This document shows positions 53,834 to 63,600 of a DNA stretch of 64,000 nucleotides, piece by piece. The notes under the pieces were generated by a model. It was not told where the DNA came from, ran no database searches, and saw nothing but the letters and a program-made list of their open reading frames with translations. The DNA comes from Streptomyces marokkonensis (lineage in GTDB: Bacteria > Actinomycetota > Actinomycetes > Streptomycetales > Streptomycetaceae). Numbering within the stretch: the first letter of the stretch is position 1; the number at the start of each line of letters is the position of its first letter. Both the position numbers and the translations under genes were made by a program. The stretch covers positions 124,001 to 188,000 of the forward strand of contig NZ_VSKS01000015.1 of NCBI RefSeq assembly GCF_008312835.1, given 5' to 3'.

Positions 53834-56800
53834 TCAGGCGTCCGTGATCGGGGCGGTGCCCAGACGGACGTTGTCGATCGCCCAGTACCAGTTGTTGCCC
53901 GCGTTGAAGAGCCGGAAGGCCACCTTCGCCGAGCCGGCTCCGGCCGGGACGGGGCAGGAGAGCCGGACGAGGCGGTTCTCCTGGTCCCGTCCCTCGTTGG
54001 TGTTGCCGGAGCCCGCGCCGCTGTAGTGGAGCAGCCGCACCGTGTCGCCGGAGTCGAACGCGACGGTGACCTCGGCCTCCTGGGGGCTCTCCTGCCGGTA
54101 GTGGGAGTCGAAGCCCAGGTGCAGGGTGGAGGTGCCGGGCGGGATGTCCACCGCCGGGCTGGTCAGTGTCGAGTCGAACCGGCCGCGGGCCGACGGGCCG
54201 CCCGTGTCGTCCCAGTCGTCGGGGTCGGCGACGGCGACGACGCCGAGGGCCCGGGTGAAGTGGGGGCGGTTCTGCCCGGCGGGGAACCAGAACTGTTTGG
54301 ACATGAACGTCCAGCCCTGCAGTTCCCGCGTGCCCGCGGGCATGCCGGGCGCGTTGGTCACCGTCCAGCCCTCGGGGGCGGTTCCGCTCCAGCCGAGCAG
54401 GCCGGGACGGTTGAGGTCGGCGGCCGGAGCGAGCGCGGGGGCGGCGGACTCGAAGTCCTCCGCGAGGAGGTGGCCGGTCATGACGGGGCCGGTCCGCACG
54501 GGAAGGGACGCGGACACCTCCGTGCCGTCGCCGCCCTGCTTCGCCGTGACGGTCACCTCGAGGGCGGCGGAGACGCGCGCCGCGGTGACGGGCGCGACGA
54601 CGTCCCATGCCAGGGTCGCGTGGGAGCGTGCCGGGACCGACGTCGGCGCGGTGCCGCGGACCGTGGCCCGCCAGCCGTCGGGGAGGACCGGCGTGGCGGT
54701 CAGGCCGGTGAGGGGCGTGCCGCCCGCGTTGGTGACGGTGGCTTCGACGGTGGCGGGTCTGCCCGGGGAGAGCACGGTGCCGTCGGTGCCGGGTGAGCTC
54801 GCCGGGCCGGTGAGCGTGACGGTCACGGCGTGGGCGACCTCGGTGTACAGGCGCGCGTCGGCGAGCCGGAGCAGTCCGTTCCCCTGGGCGTGCGCGGAGA
54901 CGGCCAGCCGGCCGGCGGTGGCGTCGCGTGAGGGGGTGACGGTGAAGCGCACGTCGGCCGAGGCCCCGGCCGCGAGGGTCCTGGGGGGCGTGCCGGTCTG
55001 TCGGACCGTCCAGCCGGACGGGGCGATCAGGGCGGCGGCGAGGCCGTCGAGCCGGTCGCGGCTGTGGTTGCGCAGGGTGACGACGACATCGGTCGGGTTG
55101 CCCCGGGTGAACGGAGTGTTCCGGGAGGGCAGGGGCTCGGGCAGGCCGATGGCGGCGGACAGCGCGGGGGGTGTGGCGGTCGCCGGGTCGGTGACGCCGG
55201 GTCCCTCGTGGGACAGGCGGCCGGTCATGCGGCGCAGGAAGGCCGGGTCGTCGCGGTCGACGACCACGATGTCGTACCAGCCGTGGTCCGCGGGGCGCAG
55301 CCGCACCGTGTGGGACGCCCCGGGCCTGAGGGTGACGGTGTGCACGCGGTCGCCGCGCCCGCGGGAGTGGACCGACTCGCCGACGAGGAGCCTGCGGGTG
55401 CCGGAGGACGGATTGGAGCACACGATCCGCACCTGGCCGGTGGCCGGGTGCCCGGCGAGGTACGCCTCGGCGCCCACGCCGGTGCCGCGCAGCTCCCACA
55501 CGGACCAGCCGGGTCCGTGCACCTGGAGGTCGTAGCCGTCGTCGCCGTGAGCGACGGTGTGGTCGGCCCTTCCGCGGGCGGGGACCGTCCAGGTGTGCGG
55601 GGCGGTGCCGTCGCCGGGGTATGCGGTGAACCAGGCGCCGGTGGGTCCGTCGTTGCCGAGCCGGAGGCGGACGCCGGCGCGGGTGACGTCGGGGCGCAGG
55701 GACAGCCGGTAGGGGGAGGGCCGGGTGCGCCGGGTGCCGGGCTCCTGCCCGGGGAGCGACTGGTCCTTCGGCGGTACGGGGTTCCAGCGGCCGACCGGGG
55801 CCGGGACCGGGCCGGGCTGCTCGATCTCGGGCTGCCGGTGGGCGCGGTGGAAGTCGAAGGCGGAGGTGAGGTCCCCGAACACGCTGCGGCGCCAGGCGCT
55901 GATGTTGGGCTCGCGGACGCCGGTCCACCTCTCCAGGAACCGGATGACCGAGGTGTGGTCGAACGCCTGGGAGCTGACGAAGCCGCCCACCGTCCAGGGC
56001 GACACGATCGTCATCGGTACGCGCGGGCCGGGGCCGACCGGGCGGCCGTCGAACCAGTCGTCGTCGTTGCCGGAGGCCGGCCGTGGCGCGACGGGGGCCG
56101 GGACGTGGTCGAAGTAGCCGTCGTTCTCGTCGAAGTTGATGAACAGCACCGTTTTCGACCAGGTCTCCGGGTCGCTCGCGATGGCGTCGAGGAGGTCGTA
56201 GACCAGGTGGGCGCTGCCGACGGGAGTGGAGGTGCTGGGGTGCTCGGACAGCGCCGCCGTCGGGACGACCCAGCTGACCCTCGGCAGGGTTCCCCGGGCG
56301 ATGTCGGACCGGATCCGCCTCACGAGCGTGTCCGGCTCGGAGCGGTGGGCGCCGCGCAGGAACAGCCGGCGTTCGGCCTCCGTCAGCGCGTCGACGCCCT
56401 TCTGGAACTCGGCCAGCTCCGCCTTGCGCTGCTCCGGGTCCTTGCGCAGCAGGCTGTCGTAGAACTGCTCGGTGGTCGAGTACCGGCCGCCGAGCTTGGA
56501 GAGGATCTTCCGGCCGATCTCCTTCCAGGGCCTGAAGTACTCCACCGCGTTGTCGGTGAAGTTGTCCCACTCCTGGTAGATCTGCCAGGAGATCCCGGCG
56601 GCCTCCAGTCGTTCCGGGTACGTCGTCCAGGTGTAGCCGGCGTGGTCGTGGTCGTACGCGGCGTTGGTGACGGCCCGCCCGCCACCGTCCGGTTCGTGGC
56701 CGGTGGTGCCGGTCCACAGGTAGTTGCGGTTGGGGTTGGTCGAGCCGTAGACCGAGCAGAAGTAGGAGTCGCAGATCGTGAAACGGTCGGCCAGTTCGTA

Positions 56801-57271
56801 CTGGAGCGGGATGTCGCGCCGGTCGTAGAAGGCCATGGTGCTCTGGGTCTTGGCGGCCACCCAGTCGTTCCACCAGCCGTTCGCCCGGGCCTGGTTGGCG
56901 TCGGAGAAGCCGTGCGCGAGCGCGCCCAGGTACTGGATGTCGCTCTCCGGGCGGCCCGCGTCGACCGCCGCCCGGCGGGCGGAGAACGGCAGGACCGCGC
57001 CGCCTCCGGACCGCGGCTGCGCGAAGACGCCGGCCCCCGAGGGCAGACGCAGCGGCGTACGGTCGCCGAAGCCGCGCACACCCCTCAGGGTGCCGAAGTA
57101 GTGGTCGAAGGAGCGGTTCTCCTGCATCAGGACGATCACGTGCTCGATGGCGCGCAGGCCGCCGCGCGGCATCGGCGCGGCCATCGCCTCGTGCAGCGAC
57201 GGAGGCAGGAAGGAGAGCGCGGCCCCACCGGCGAGAGTGCCGAGAACCTTACGGCGGGAAACGTCAGACAT
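53834..57271 (-). CDS. Tat-exported phosphocholine-type phospholipase C with extra C-terminal domains
   Basis: Exported enzyme of 1145 residues, much longer than the roughly 700 of the classical PlcH/PlcN type. A twin-arginine signal (SRRKVLGTLAGGAALSF) precedes the phosphoesterase domain (about 37-455) with the signature HVIVLMQENRSFDHYFGTLR, TGTTGHEPDGGG, VSWVVPTAALSEHPS and INFDENDGYFDH. Two PLC C-terminal (DUF756-like) beta modules (about 490-700) follow, then two NEW3-type Ig-like domains (about 735-920) and a C-terminal jelly-roll-like module (about 960-1145) starting LLAEDFESAAP. It hydrolyses phospholipids such as phosphatidylcholine outside the cell. ATG 57271 begins the Tat signal; longer upstream open frames are rejected. 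Confidence 0.93.
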   Translation of the reverse strand: MSDVSRRKVLGTLAGGAALSFLPPSLHEAMAAPMPRGGLRAIEHVIVLMQENRSFDHYFGTLRGVRGFGDRTPLRLPSGAGVFAQPRSGGGAVLPFSARRAAVDAGRPESDIQYLGALAHGFSDANQARANGWWNDWVAAKTQSTMAFYDRRDIPLQYELADRFTICDSYFCSVYGSTNPNRNYLWTGTTGHEPDGGGRAVTNAAYDHDHAGYTWTTYPERLEAAGISWQIYQEWDNFTDNAVEYFRPWKEIGRKILSKLGGRYSTTEQFYDSLLRKDPEQRKAELAEFQKGVDALTEAERRLFLRGAHRSEPDTLVRRIRSDIARGTLPRVSWVVPTAALSEHPSTSTPVGSAHLVYDLLDAIASDPETWSKTVLFINFDENDGYFDHVPAPVAPRPASGNDDDWFDGRPVGPGPRVPMTIVSPWTVGGFVSSQAFDHTSVIRFLERWTGVREPNISAWRRSVFGDLTSAFDFHRAHRQPEIEQPGPVPAPVGRWNPVPPKDQSLPGQEPGTRRTRPSPYRLSLRPDVTRAGVRLRLGNDGPTGAWFTAYPGDGTAPHTWTVPARGRADHTVAHGDDGYDLQVHGPGWSVWELRGTGVGAEAYLAGHPATGQVRIVCSNPSSGTRRLLVGESVHSRGRGDRVHTVTLRPGASHTVRLRPADHGWYDIVVVDRDDPAFLRRMTGRLSHEGPGVTDPATATPPALSAAIGLPEPLPSRNTPFTRGNPTDVVVTLRNHSRDRLDGLAAALIAPSGWTVRQTGTPPRTLAAGASADVRFTVTPSRDATAGRLAVSAHAQGNGLLRLADARLYTEVAHAVTVTLTGPASSPGTDGTVLSPGRPATVEATVTNAGGTPLTGLTATPVLPDGWRATVRGTAPTSVPARSHATLAWDVVAPVTAARVSAALEVTVTAKQGGDGTEVSASLPVRTGPVMTGHLLAEDFESAAPALAPAADLNRPGLLGWSGTAPEGWTVTNAPGMPAGTRELQGWTFMSKQFWFPAGQNRPHFTRALGVVAVADPDDWDDTGGPSARGRFDSTLTSPAVDIPPGTSTLHLGFDSHYRQESPQEAEVTVAFDSGDTVRLLHYSGAGSGNTNEGRDQENRLVRLSCPVPAGAGSAKVAFRLFNAGNNWYWAIDNVRLGTAPITDA

Positions 57272-57417
57272 GCCGGGGACGCTAAGGGGCGGCCACCGTG
57301 TGACAAAACCCCGTACCACGGGTTTTCGCCGACCGTTCACCGTGCGACATCGGCTGTTCCGCTGCCGGTGGGCTCGGCTGCGGGACGGGGAGGGCGCGCG
57401 ACGTGCTGAACCTCCTG

Positions 57418-57452
57418 GCGAGGGGCCCCGGGTGTTGCCCGGGGCCCCTCGC
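57418..57452 (-). terminator. Strong hairpin between the membrane-protein gene and the phospholipase gene
   Basis: GAGGGGCCCCGGG (57420-57432) and CCCGGGGCCCCTC (57438-57450) form a perfect 13-bp stem, extended by two G-C pairs, with loop TGTTG. It lies in the 364-bp gap 57272-57635, which otherwise holds no gene, and would end transcription of the 57636-58193 gene before the phospholipase promoter. Confidence 0.75.
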
Positions 57453-57635
57453 GCGTCGTGCCGTCGGAAGGCCGCGCGGGCCGGCTGGGGGTGTCCGGCA
57501 CATGAGCGCGGAAGGGGAGGCCGCCGTGCGGGAGACCGTCGCGTTCCTCCGTGGCCGCCTGCCCCGCGCCGGCCCCGCGGTGCGGACCCTCCCCCAGCCA
57601 CCGGGCAACGCCACGGCCGCGCCGGGGACTTCCGA

Positions 57636-58193
57636 CTATGCCCGGATCGCCCGGGAGGCCGCCGTCCCGTTGCCGCGGGCATCGCCGGTGGGGGACGGGA
57701 CGGCCGTCCGGCGCCGGTAGTACGCGACGGCCACCGCGATCAGCAGGGGCGGCCAGGCCAGCAGCGGTACGTAGCAGACCAGCAGGAGCGCGTACTGGGC
57801 CGGTGTGCCGGTGCCTTCCGGCCCGACGTTCGCGGAGTGGGAGTAGAACGCCCAGGAGAGCAGGACGGACAGCACGACCCCGCCCAGCACGGCCGGGACG
57901 GTCGCCGCGAGCGGAGCGACCCGGCGCCCTCCAAGCAGCGGCATCCAGCGCGGCACGATCTCGCCCCACGGCCTCACCAGGCCCAGTGTCAGCAGCGCGA
58001 GCGCCTCCGAGACCACGGCGAGGCAGACCACGTACAGCACCTCCCAGGTGTGGCGCAGGGAGATCTCGGACACCGGGAGACCGGCCGCCAGCGCGAGTCG
58101 CCACAGTGCCGACGGCAGCGTGACCAGAGGCACGGCATGGGCCGCGAGGACGGTCCGGCGCGGCACGCCCGGCAGGGCCTTCATCGGGAACAT
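57636..58193 (-). CDS. Four-helix membrane protein of unknown function
   Basis: Protein of 185 residues with about four hydrophobic helices (LAAHAVPLVTLPSALWRLAL, VLYVVCLAVVSEALALLTLG, VPAVLGGVVLSVLLSWAFYS, LLLVCYVPLLAWPPLLIAVA) and a basic tail. Similar small membrane proteins are common near sigma factors or as single genes in Streptomyces. No specific function. ATG 58193 or ATG 58184 is the start; neither has a good ribosome site. Divergent from the ketosynthase gene. Confidence 0.75.
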   Translation of the reverse strand: MFPMKALPGVPRRTVLAAHAVPLVTLPSALWRLALAAGLPVSEISLRHTWEVLYVVCLAVVSEALALLTLGLVRPWGEIVPRWMPLLGGRRVAPLAATVPAVLGGVVLSVLLSWAFYSHSANVGPEGTGTPAQYALLLVCYVPLLAWPPLLIAVAVAYYRRRTAVPSPTGDARGNGTAASRAIRA

Positions 58194-58445
58194 GTGGCCA
58201 TGCTGACACCGGCGGCGTCACCGTCGCCTCATCCTGCCGGCCCGGCCTTCTCCGCCGCGCGGCGGAGGCGCGGAGCCCTTCGGCAGGCATGCGGGCAGGC
58301 GGGCGGCGTGTTCCGGTCGCACGGCCGCGAGGCTTTCGGGCGCGGGCCGCAGCGCGTGCAACTTGGTGCAGGTGCGTTGTTCCCGCCGCGGGGGCGTTCG
58401 AGGATGGCTGGCGTCGGCACTCGACGGGACCGGGCAAGGGGTGGC

Positions 58446-59582
58446 ATGAACTGGGTGGTATCCGGACTGGGCGCGGTCTCGGCGGTCGGCGGGGATCCGG
58501 ACGAGATGTTCGCCGGCCTGTGCGCCGGCCGCAGCGGGCTGCGTGAGCTGCACGGGATCGACCGGACGCCCTACCGGGGACGGTACGCCTACCAGATCCA
58601 CGACCACCCCGACGGGCGTGACGTGCCAGGGCGGGCGACCGCTTTCGTCGCCGACGTGATCGAGCAGGCCGCGACCCGGGCCGGGCTCGGCACGGACCTG
58701 CGCGACGTGCCGGTCCTCGTCGGCAGCGGACTGCGCGAGTTGCGCTCGGCCGAACTGCACTGGCGCGACAAGGGCAGCCTCGGCGCCCTGTCCGCCGACG
58801 ACCTGCACTTCGGCACCGCGCTGCGCGACCGTTTCGGAGCCACCGACACCCACACCGTCGCCAACGCCTGCGCTGCCTCCGTCTACGCCCTCGCGCTGGC
58901 CGCCGACATGCTGGCCACCGACCAGGCGGACTCCGTGATCGTCGCCGGCGTGGACGTTCTCAACGAGAGCATGTCCGGTGTCATGGAGCGGGTGCACCCC
59001 GTCGCCCCCGACCGGCTGCAGCCCTTCGACCGCAACCGGGCCGGCGTGATGATGGGCGAGGGCGCCGCGGCCGTCGTGCTCAGCCGGGACGCTGCCGAAC
59101 CGCTGTGCCGGGTACGCGCCGTCGAGGTGGGCTGCGACGCCCACCACGACACCGCACCCCACCCGGACGGCTTCGCCGAGGCCATGCGCGCCGCGCACCG
59201 CTCGGCCGGTGTCACGCCCGCGGACGTCGACCTGGTCATGCTGCACGGCACCGGCACGCTGCTCAACGACGAGGTGGAGGCCACCGCGACGCAGGCGGTG
59301 TTCGGCGCCGACGCCGGCGCGCCGCTGATGACCGCGATCAAGTCGATGACGGGTCACACGGGCGGTGCCTCCGGAGTGATGAGCCTGGTCAGCGCCGTGC
59401 AGTCGATGACGCACGGCATGGTCCCGCCCGTCGTCGGCCTGACCGAACCCGTGGCCGAGGCAGCCGGGTTCCGCATCGTCACCGGCGCCGCCGCCCGCGG
59501 ACCGGTCGCCGTCGCACAGGTCAACGCGCTGGGCTTCGGCGGCATGAACACCGTGGCCGTACTGGAGGCATCGACCCGATGA
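58446..59582 (+). CDS. Beta-ketoacyl synthase (type II, catalytically complete)
   Basis: Condensing enzyme of 378 residues. The active-site Cys142 lies in VANACAASVYAL, His267 in LHGTGTLLNDEVEA, Lys299 and His304 in KSMTGHTGGASGVMS, and the C-terminal NALGFGGMN loop is present, so the Cys-His-His set is intact. It catalyses Claisen condensation of an acyl-enzyme with malonyl-ACP. ATG 58446 with AAGGGG upstream. Its last codons overlap the next gene by ATGA, so the two proteins are probably made in equal amounts and form a heterodimer, as KS/CLF do in type II PKS. First gene of the biosynthetic cluster that runs out of the window. Confidence 0.92.
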   Translation: MNWVVSGLGAVSAVGGDPDEMFAGLCAGRSGLRELHGIDRTPYRGRYAYQIHDHPDGRDVPGRATAFVADVIEQAATRAGLGTDLRDVPVLVGSGLRELRSAELHWRDKGSLGALSADDLHFGTALRDRFGATDTHTVANACAASVYALALAADMLATDQADSVIVAGVDVLNESMSGVMERVHPVAPDRLQPFDRNRAGVMMGEGAAAVVLSRDAAEPLCRVRAVEVGCDAHHDTAPHPDGFAEAMRAAHRSAGVTPADVDLVMLHGTGTLLNDEVEATATQAVFGADAGAPLMTAIKSMTGHTGGASGVMSLVSAVQSMTHGMVPPVVGLTEPVAEAAGFRIVTGAAARGPVAVAQVNALGFGGMNTVAVLEASTR

Positions 59583-60547
59583 GAAGCCATGCCTACCCCG
59601 GAGTCGTCGTCACCGGAACCGGGGTGACCCTGCCGGGCGCGGACCGCCCCGAGGCGGTGCTCGCCGGCCGGCAGGACCATGCGGAGCCGGTCGACACCGC
59701 CCGGCTCCTCGGCCGCGGGGGCCGGTACCGGGGACTGCGCTACAAGGACCGGGCGACCCAGCTCGCCTACTGCGCCGCGGACGCCGCGCTGAGGGACGCC
59801 GGCCTGCTCTCGGACGCCGGGCTCACCGTGCCGGCGGACACCGTGGGAGTGGTGGTCAGTTCCAACACCGGCAACCTGGACACCGTGGTGCGCGTGGTCG
59901 ACACGCTGCGCACCGGGACCACCGACGCGCTGAGCCCCATGGACCTGCCGAAGGTGTCCTGCAACGTCGTCGCGTCGTCGGTCGCGATCAAGCACGGCCT
60001 GCGCGGCCCGAACCTCATGATCTGCAATGGCTCCACCTCCGGCCTCGACGCCGTGCGCTGGGCCGCCACGATGCTCGAAACCGGCCGTCTGACAAGGGCG
60101 TTGGTACTCGGCGTCGAACCGGACACCGAGCCGGCCCGCACCCTGCTGGACGGAGCCGCGCCGCTGGACGGCGCCGTCGCGCTCGTCGTGGAGAACGAGG
60201 CCGCGGCGACCGCGCGGGGCGCCCGGGTGCGCGCCCGCGTCGGTGGGCACGCGCGCGGCGCGGGCCTGGCGGCCTGCGTCGCCGAACTCTCCGCCATGGC
60301 CGCCGCGGACCCGGTGGCCTGGCACGTGCCGCGCGGCACGGTGCCCGAAGGGGTGTTGCCCGGAGTGCCGCGCCACGACCTCACCACGGCCTGGGGACCG
60401 TGCTCCGGCGCGCTGGGCGTGCTGCAGTGTGTCGCCGCCGTCGGCGCCTTCGCCACCGGTGCGACCGGTGCGGTCTACGCGACCGCGGGCGACGACGAGC
60501 GTGACGCGACCGCGGGCCTGGTGCTCACGCCGTCATCCGGTCGCTGA
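59579..60547 (+). CDS. Chain-length-factor-like ketosynthase partner (inactive KS)
   Basis: Thiolase-fold protein of 322 residues, shorter than a normal KS. The nucleophile elbow reads NGSTSGLDAV, where type II KS-alpha has GCTSGLDAV, so Ser152 replaces the catalytic Cys. The late motif is AWGPCSGALGVLQ instead of SxxGHxxGAxG, so the second His is also lost. Both changes point to a non-condensing partner like a CLF. It is coupled to the active KS by a 4-bp ATGA overlap. It may shape the pocket and prime the KS; the product is unknown. Confidence 0.85.
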   Translation: MRSHAYPGVVVTGTGVTLPGADRPEAVLAGRQDHAEPVDTARLLGRGGRYRGLRYKDRATQLAYCAADAALRDAGLLSDAGLTVPADTVGVVVSSNTGNLDTVVRVVDTLRTGTTDALSPMDLPKVSCNVVASSVAIKHGLRGPNLMICNGSTSGLDAVRWAATMLETGRLTRALVLGVEPDTEPARTLLDGAAPLDGAVALVVENEAAATARGARVRARVGGHARGAGLAACVAELSAMAAADPVAWHVPRGTVPEGVLPGVPRHDLTTAWGPCSGALGVLQCVAAVGAFATGATGAVYATAGDDERDATAGLVLTPSSGR

Positions 60548-60617
60548 CGAGCCGACCGACACTCCCACCCGCCGGTGGACACGACCACCGGCGGTGTCCG
60601 CCGATCCTGGAGACCTC

Positions 60618-63600
60618 ATGCCGGACGCCACCTCGGCCTTCGACGTGCCACTGACCGCTGGACAGCGGGGCCTGTGGTTCGCGCAGCTCATCGACCCGAC
60701 GAACCCCCGCTACCGGGTCGCCGAACGGACCGGCATCGCGGGGCCGGTGGACGTCGAACGGTTCCGCCGGGCCCTCGCCCGCACCGTGGCCGACGCGGAA
60801 GTGCTGCGAGGCCGGGTGGCCGACACGGACGGCGGTGGCGAGCCCGTGTTCGTCGTGGAGGGAACGCCGGCCGAACCGCCGTTCACGTTCGTGGACCTCT
60901 CGGCCGCCGAGGACCCGGCGGCCGCCGCCGAGGAGTGGCAGCGGCAGCGGCTCGACCTCCCCCTGGACATCACCCGGCCCTCGGCCTGTGACTTCGCGCT
61001 GCTGAAACTGGCCGACACCGAGTACGTGTGGTTCCAGCAGTACCACCACCTGCTGATGGACGGCGTCGGTGAGTTCCTCGTGCAACAACGCTGCGCCGAG
61101 ATCTACACCGCGCTGACCGAAGGGCGGCCCGTGCCCGAGGCCGGCTTCCCGCCGCTGCGCACGCTGGCCGACGCCGAGGCCGAGTACCGCGCCTCCGCCC
61201 GGTACGAGCGGGACCGCGCGTTCTGGACGACGCGCCTGGCCGACGCCCCCGACCCGGTGAGCCTCGGCACCGGCATCCCCCACGTGCCGCTCGGGCAGCG
61301 CCGCGCCGTCGTCTCCTGGTCGCCGCAGCGGGTCGACGCGGTGCGCGCCGCGGCGACCGAACTCGGGGTGGCGTGGCCGGTGCTGGTGGTCGCGGCGCTC
61401 GCGCTCTGCCTGGACCGGCGGCGCGGTGACCGGGAGGTCGTACTGGGGCTGCCCGTGGCCGCCCGGGGCGGCGCCTGCGACAGGGTTCCCGGCATGATCT
61501 CCAACGTGCTGCCCCTGTGTCTCGACCTGCGGGCGGCGGCGACCGTCGGCGACCTGCTCCGCACGGTGGCGGCCGACCTGCGCGCCACGGTCCGGCACCA
61601 GCGCTACCGCCAGGAGGACCTGCGCCACGAACTCGGCCTGCTCGGCGGTACCCGCCGGCTGTACGGCCCGCAGATCAACCTGGCGCTCGGCAGAACCGTG
61701 CTGGACTTCGCCGGACACCCCGGCATCAGCCGCAACGCCTCCACCGTGCCCACCGACGACCTGTCCCTCGGCCTCGACCGCCGCCCCGACGACGGCGGCC
61801 TGGACCTCGTCTACGACGTCCACGCCGAGGTGTTCACCGAGCGGGAGTTCGCCGCCCTGCGCGCACGGCTGGACGCCGTCGTCGACGTCCTCGCCGGCGC
61901 GGCGCCCGACCTTCCGCTCGCCTCGGTCGACACCACGACCCCGGCCGAGCGGCGGCATCTGCTGCACGAGGTGAACGACACCGCGCACGAGGTGCCGGCG
62001 ACCACGCTGCCCGCGCTGTTCGAGCGGCAGGTGCGCGCGACCCCGGACGCGCCCGCGGTCGTGTTCGACGGCGTGACCCTCGGCTACGCCGAGTTCAACG
62101 AGCGTGTGAACCGGCTGGCGCACCTGCTGCTGGCCAGGGGCATCCGCCGCGGTGACAGGGTCGCGGTCGCGATCCCGCGGTCGTTCGAGCTGGTCACCGC
62201 GCTCTACGCGGTGCAGAAGGCCGGTGCGGCCTATGTTCCGGTCGACCCGGAGCTTCCGGCGGACCGGATCGCGTTCATGATCGCCGACGCTCGCCCGGCG
62301 CTGCTGCTGACCACCGCCGCACTCGCCGCCGTCCTCCCCGCGACCCCGGGCACCCCGCGGCTGCCGGCCGATACCGCGGCCCGTCCCGCCGGGCTGCCGG
62401 ACCACGACCCGACCGACGCCGACCGGGGCGCCGCACTGTCCGGACTCGACACCGCGTACGTGATCTACACGTCCGGCTCGACCGGACGGCCCAAGGGCGC
62501 CGCCGTGTCCCAGCGCGCGATCGTGAACCGCCTGCTGTGGATGCGTGAGGCGTACGCGATCGACCACACCGACCGCGTCCTGCAGAAGACCCCCGCCAGT
62601 TTCGACGTGTCGGTGTGGGAGTTCTTCCTGCCGCTGATCTCCGGCGCCACCCTGGTCGTCGCCGCACCCGGGGCGCACAGCGATCCCGCCGCGCTGGGCA
62701 GGCTGATCGGCGCGGAACGGATCAGCACCGTGCATTTCGTGCCGTCGATGCTGGAGGTCTTCCTCACGGCGGCGGACCCGGCCGACTGCGCCGGCCTGCG
62801 CCGGGTGATCTGCAGCGGGGAGGCCCTCAGCGGGCGGACCGCGCAACGGTTCCTGACCACCCTGGGCGCCGGTCCGCACGCTCCGGCCGAACTGCACAAC
62901 CTGTACGGCCCGACCGAGGCGGCCGTCGACGTGACGGCCCACCACTGCGGCCACGGCGAACCGCACAACGGCGTCCCGATCGGACGTCCGGTGTGGAACA
63001 CCCGGGTCCTCGTGCTGGACGCCGCGCTGCGGCCCGCGCCGGCCGGCGTCGCGGGAGAGCTCTACCTCGCGGGCGTCCAGCTGGCCGACGGCTACCTCGG
63101 GCGGCCCGGCCTCAGCGCCGAACGGTTCGTGGCCGACCCGTGGGGTCCGCCCGGCACCCGCATGTACCGCACCGGCGACCTCGCCCGCTGGACCGCCGAC
63201 GGCGAGCTGGAATTCCTCGGCCGGGTCGACCACCAGGTGAAGATCCGCGGATTCCGCGTCGAACCGGGGGAGATCGAGGCCGCCCTGGCCGCCCCGCCCG
63301 GCGTGGACCAGGCCGTGGTGGTCGCCCGCGACGACAACCCGGCCGAGCCCGGCGATCACCGGCTCGTCGCCTACCTGGTGCCGGCCCCCGGCGCCATCCC
63401 GGACCCCGACGAGCTGCGGAACCTCGTCGCCGCGGCGCTGCCCGCGCACATGGTCCCCGCCGCGTTCGTCGTGCTGGACCGGCTGCCGACCACGGCCAAC
63501 GGCAAGCTCGACCGGCGGGCACTGCCCGCCCCGGACTACGGCGCCGGCCGCGCGGGCCGTGCCGCCCTCACCGCGGCCGAGGAACTGCTGTGCGGCCTGT

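Noticed and set aside
53583-56873. 1096-codon minus-strand frame overlapping the phospholipase
   Set aside because: It is on the same strand in another frame, Arg/Pro-rich, with no motif; the phospholipase frame is clearly coding.
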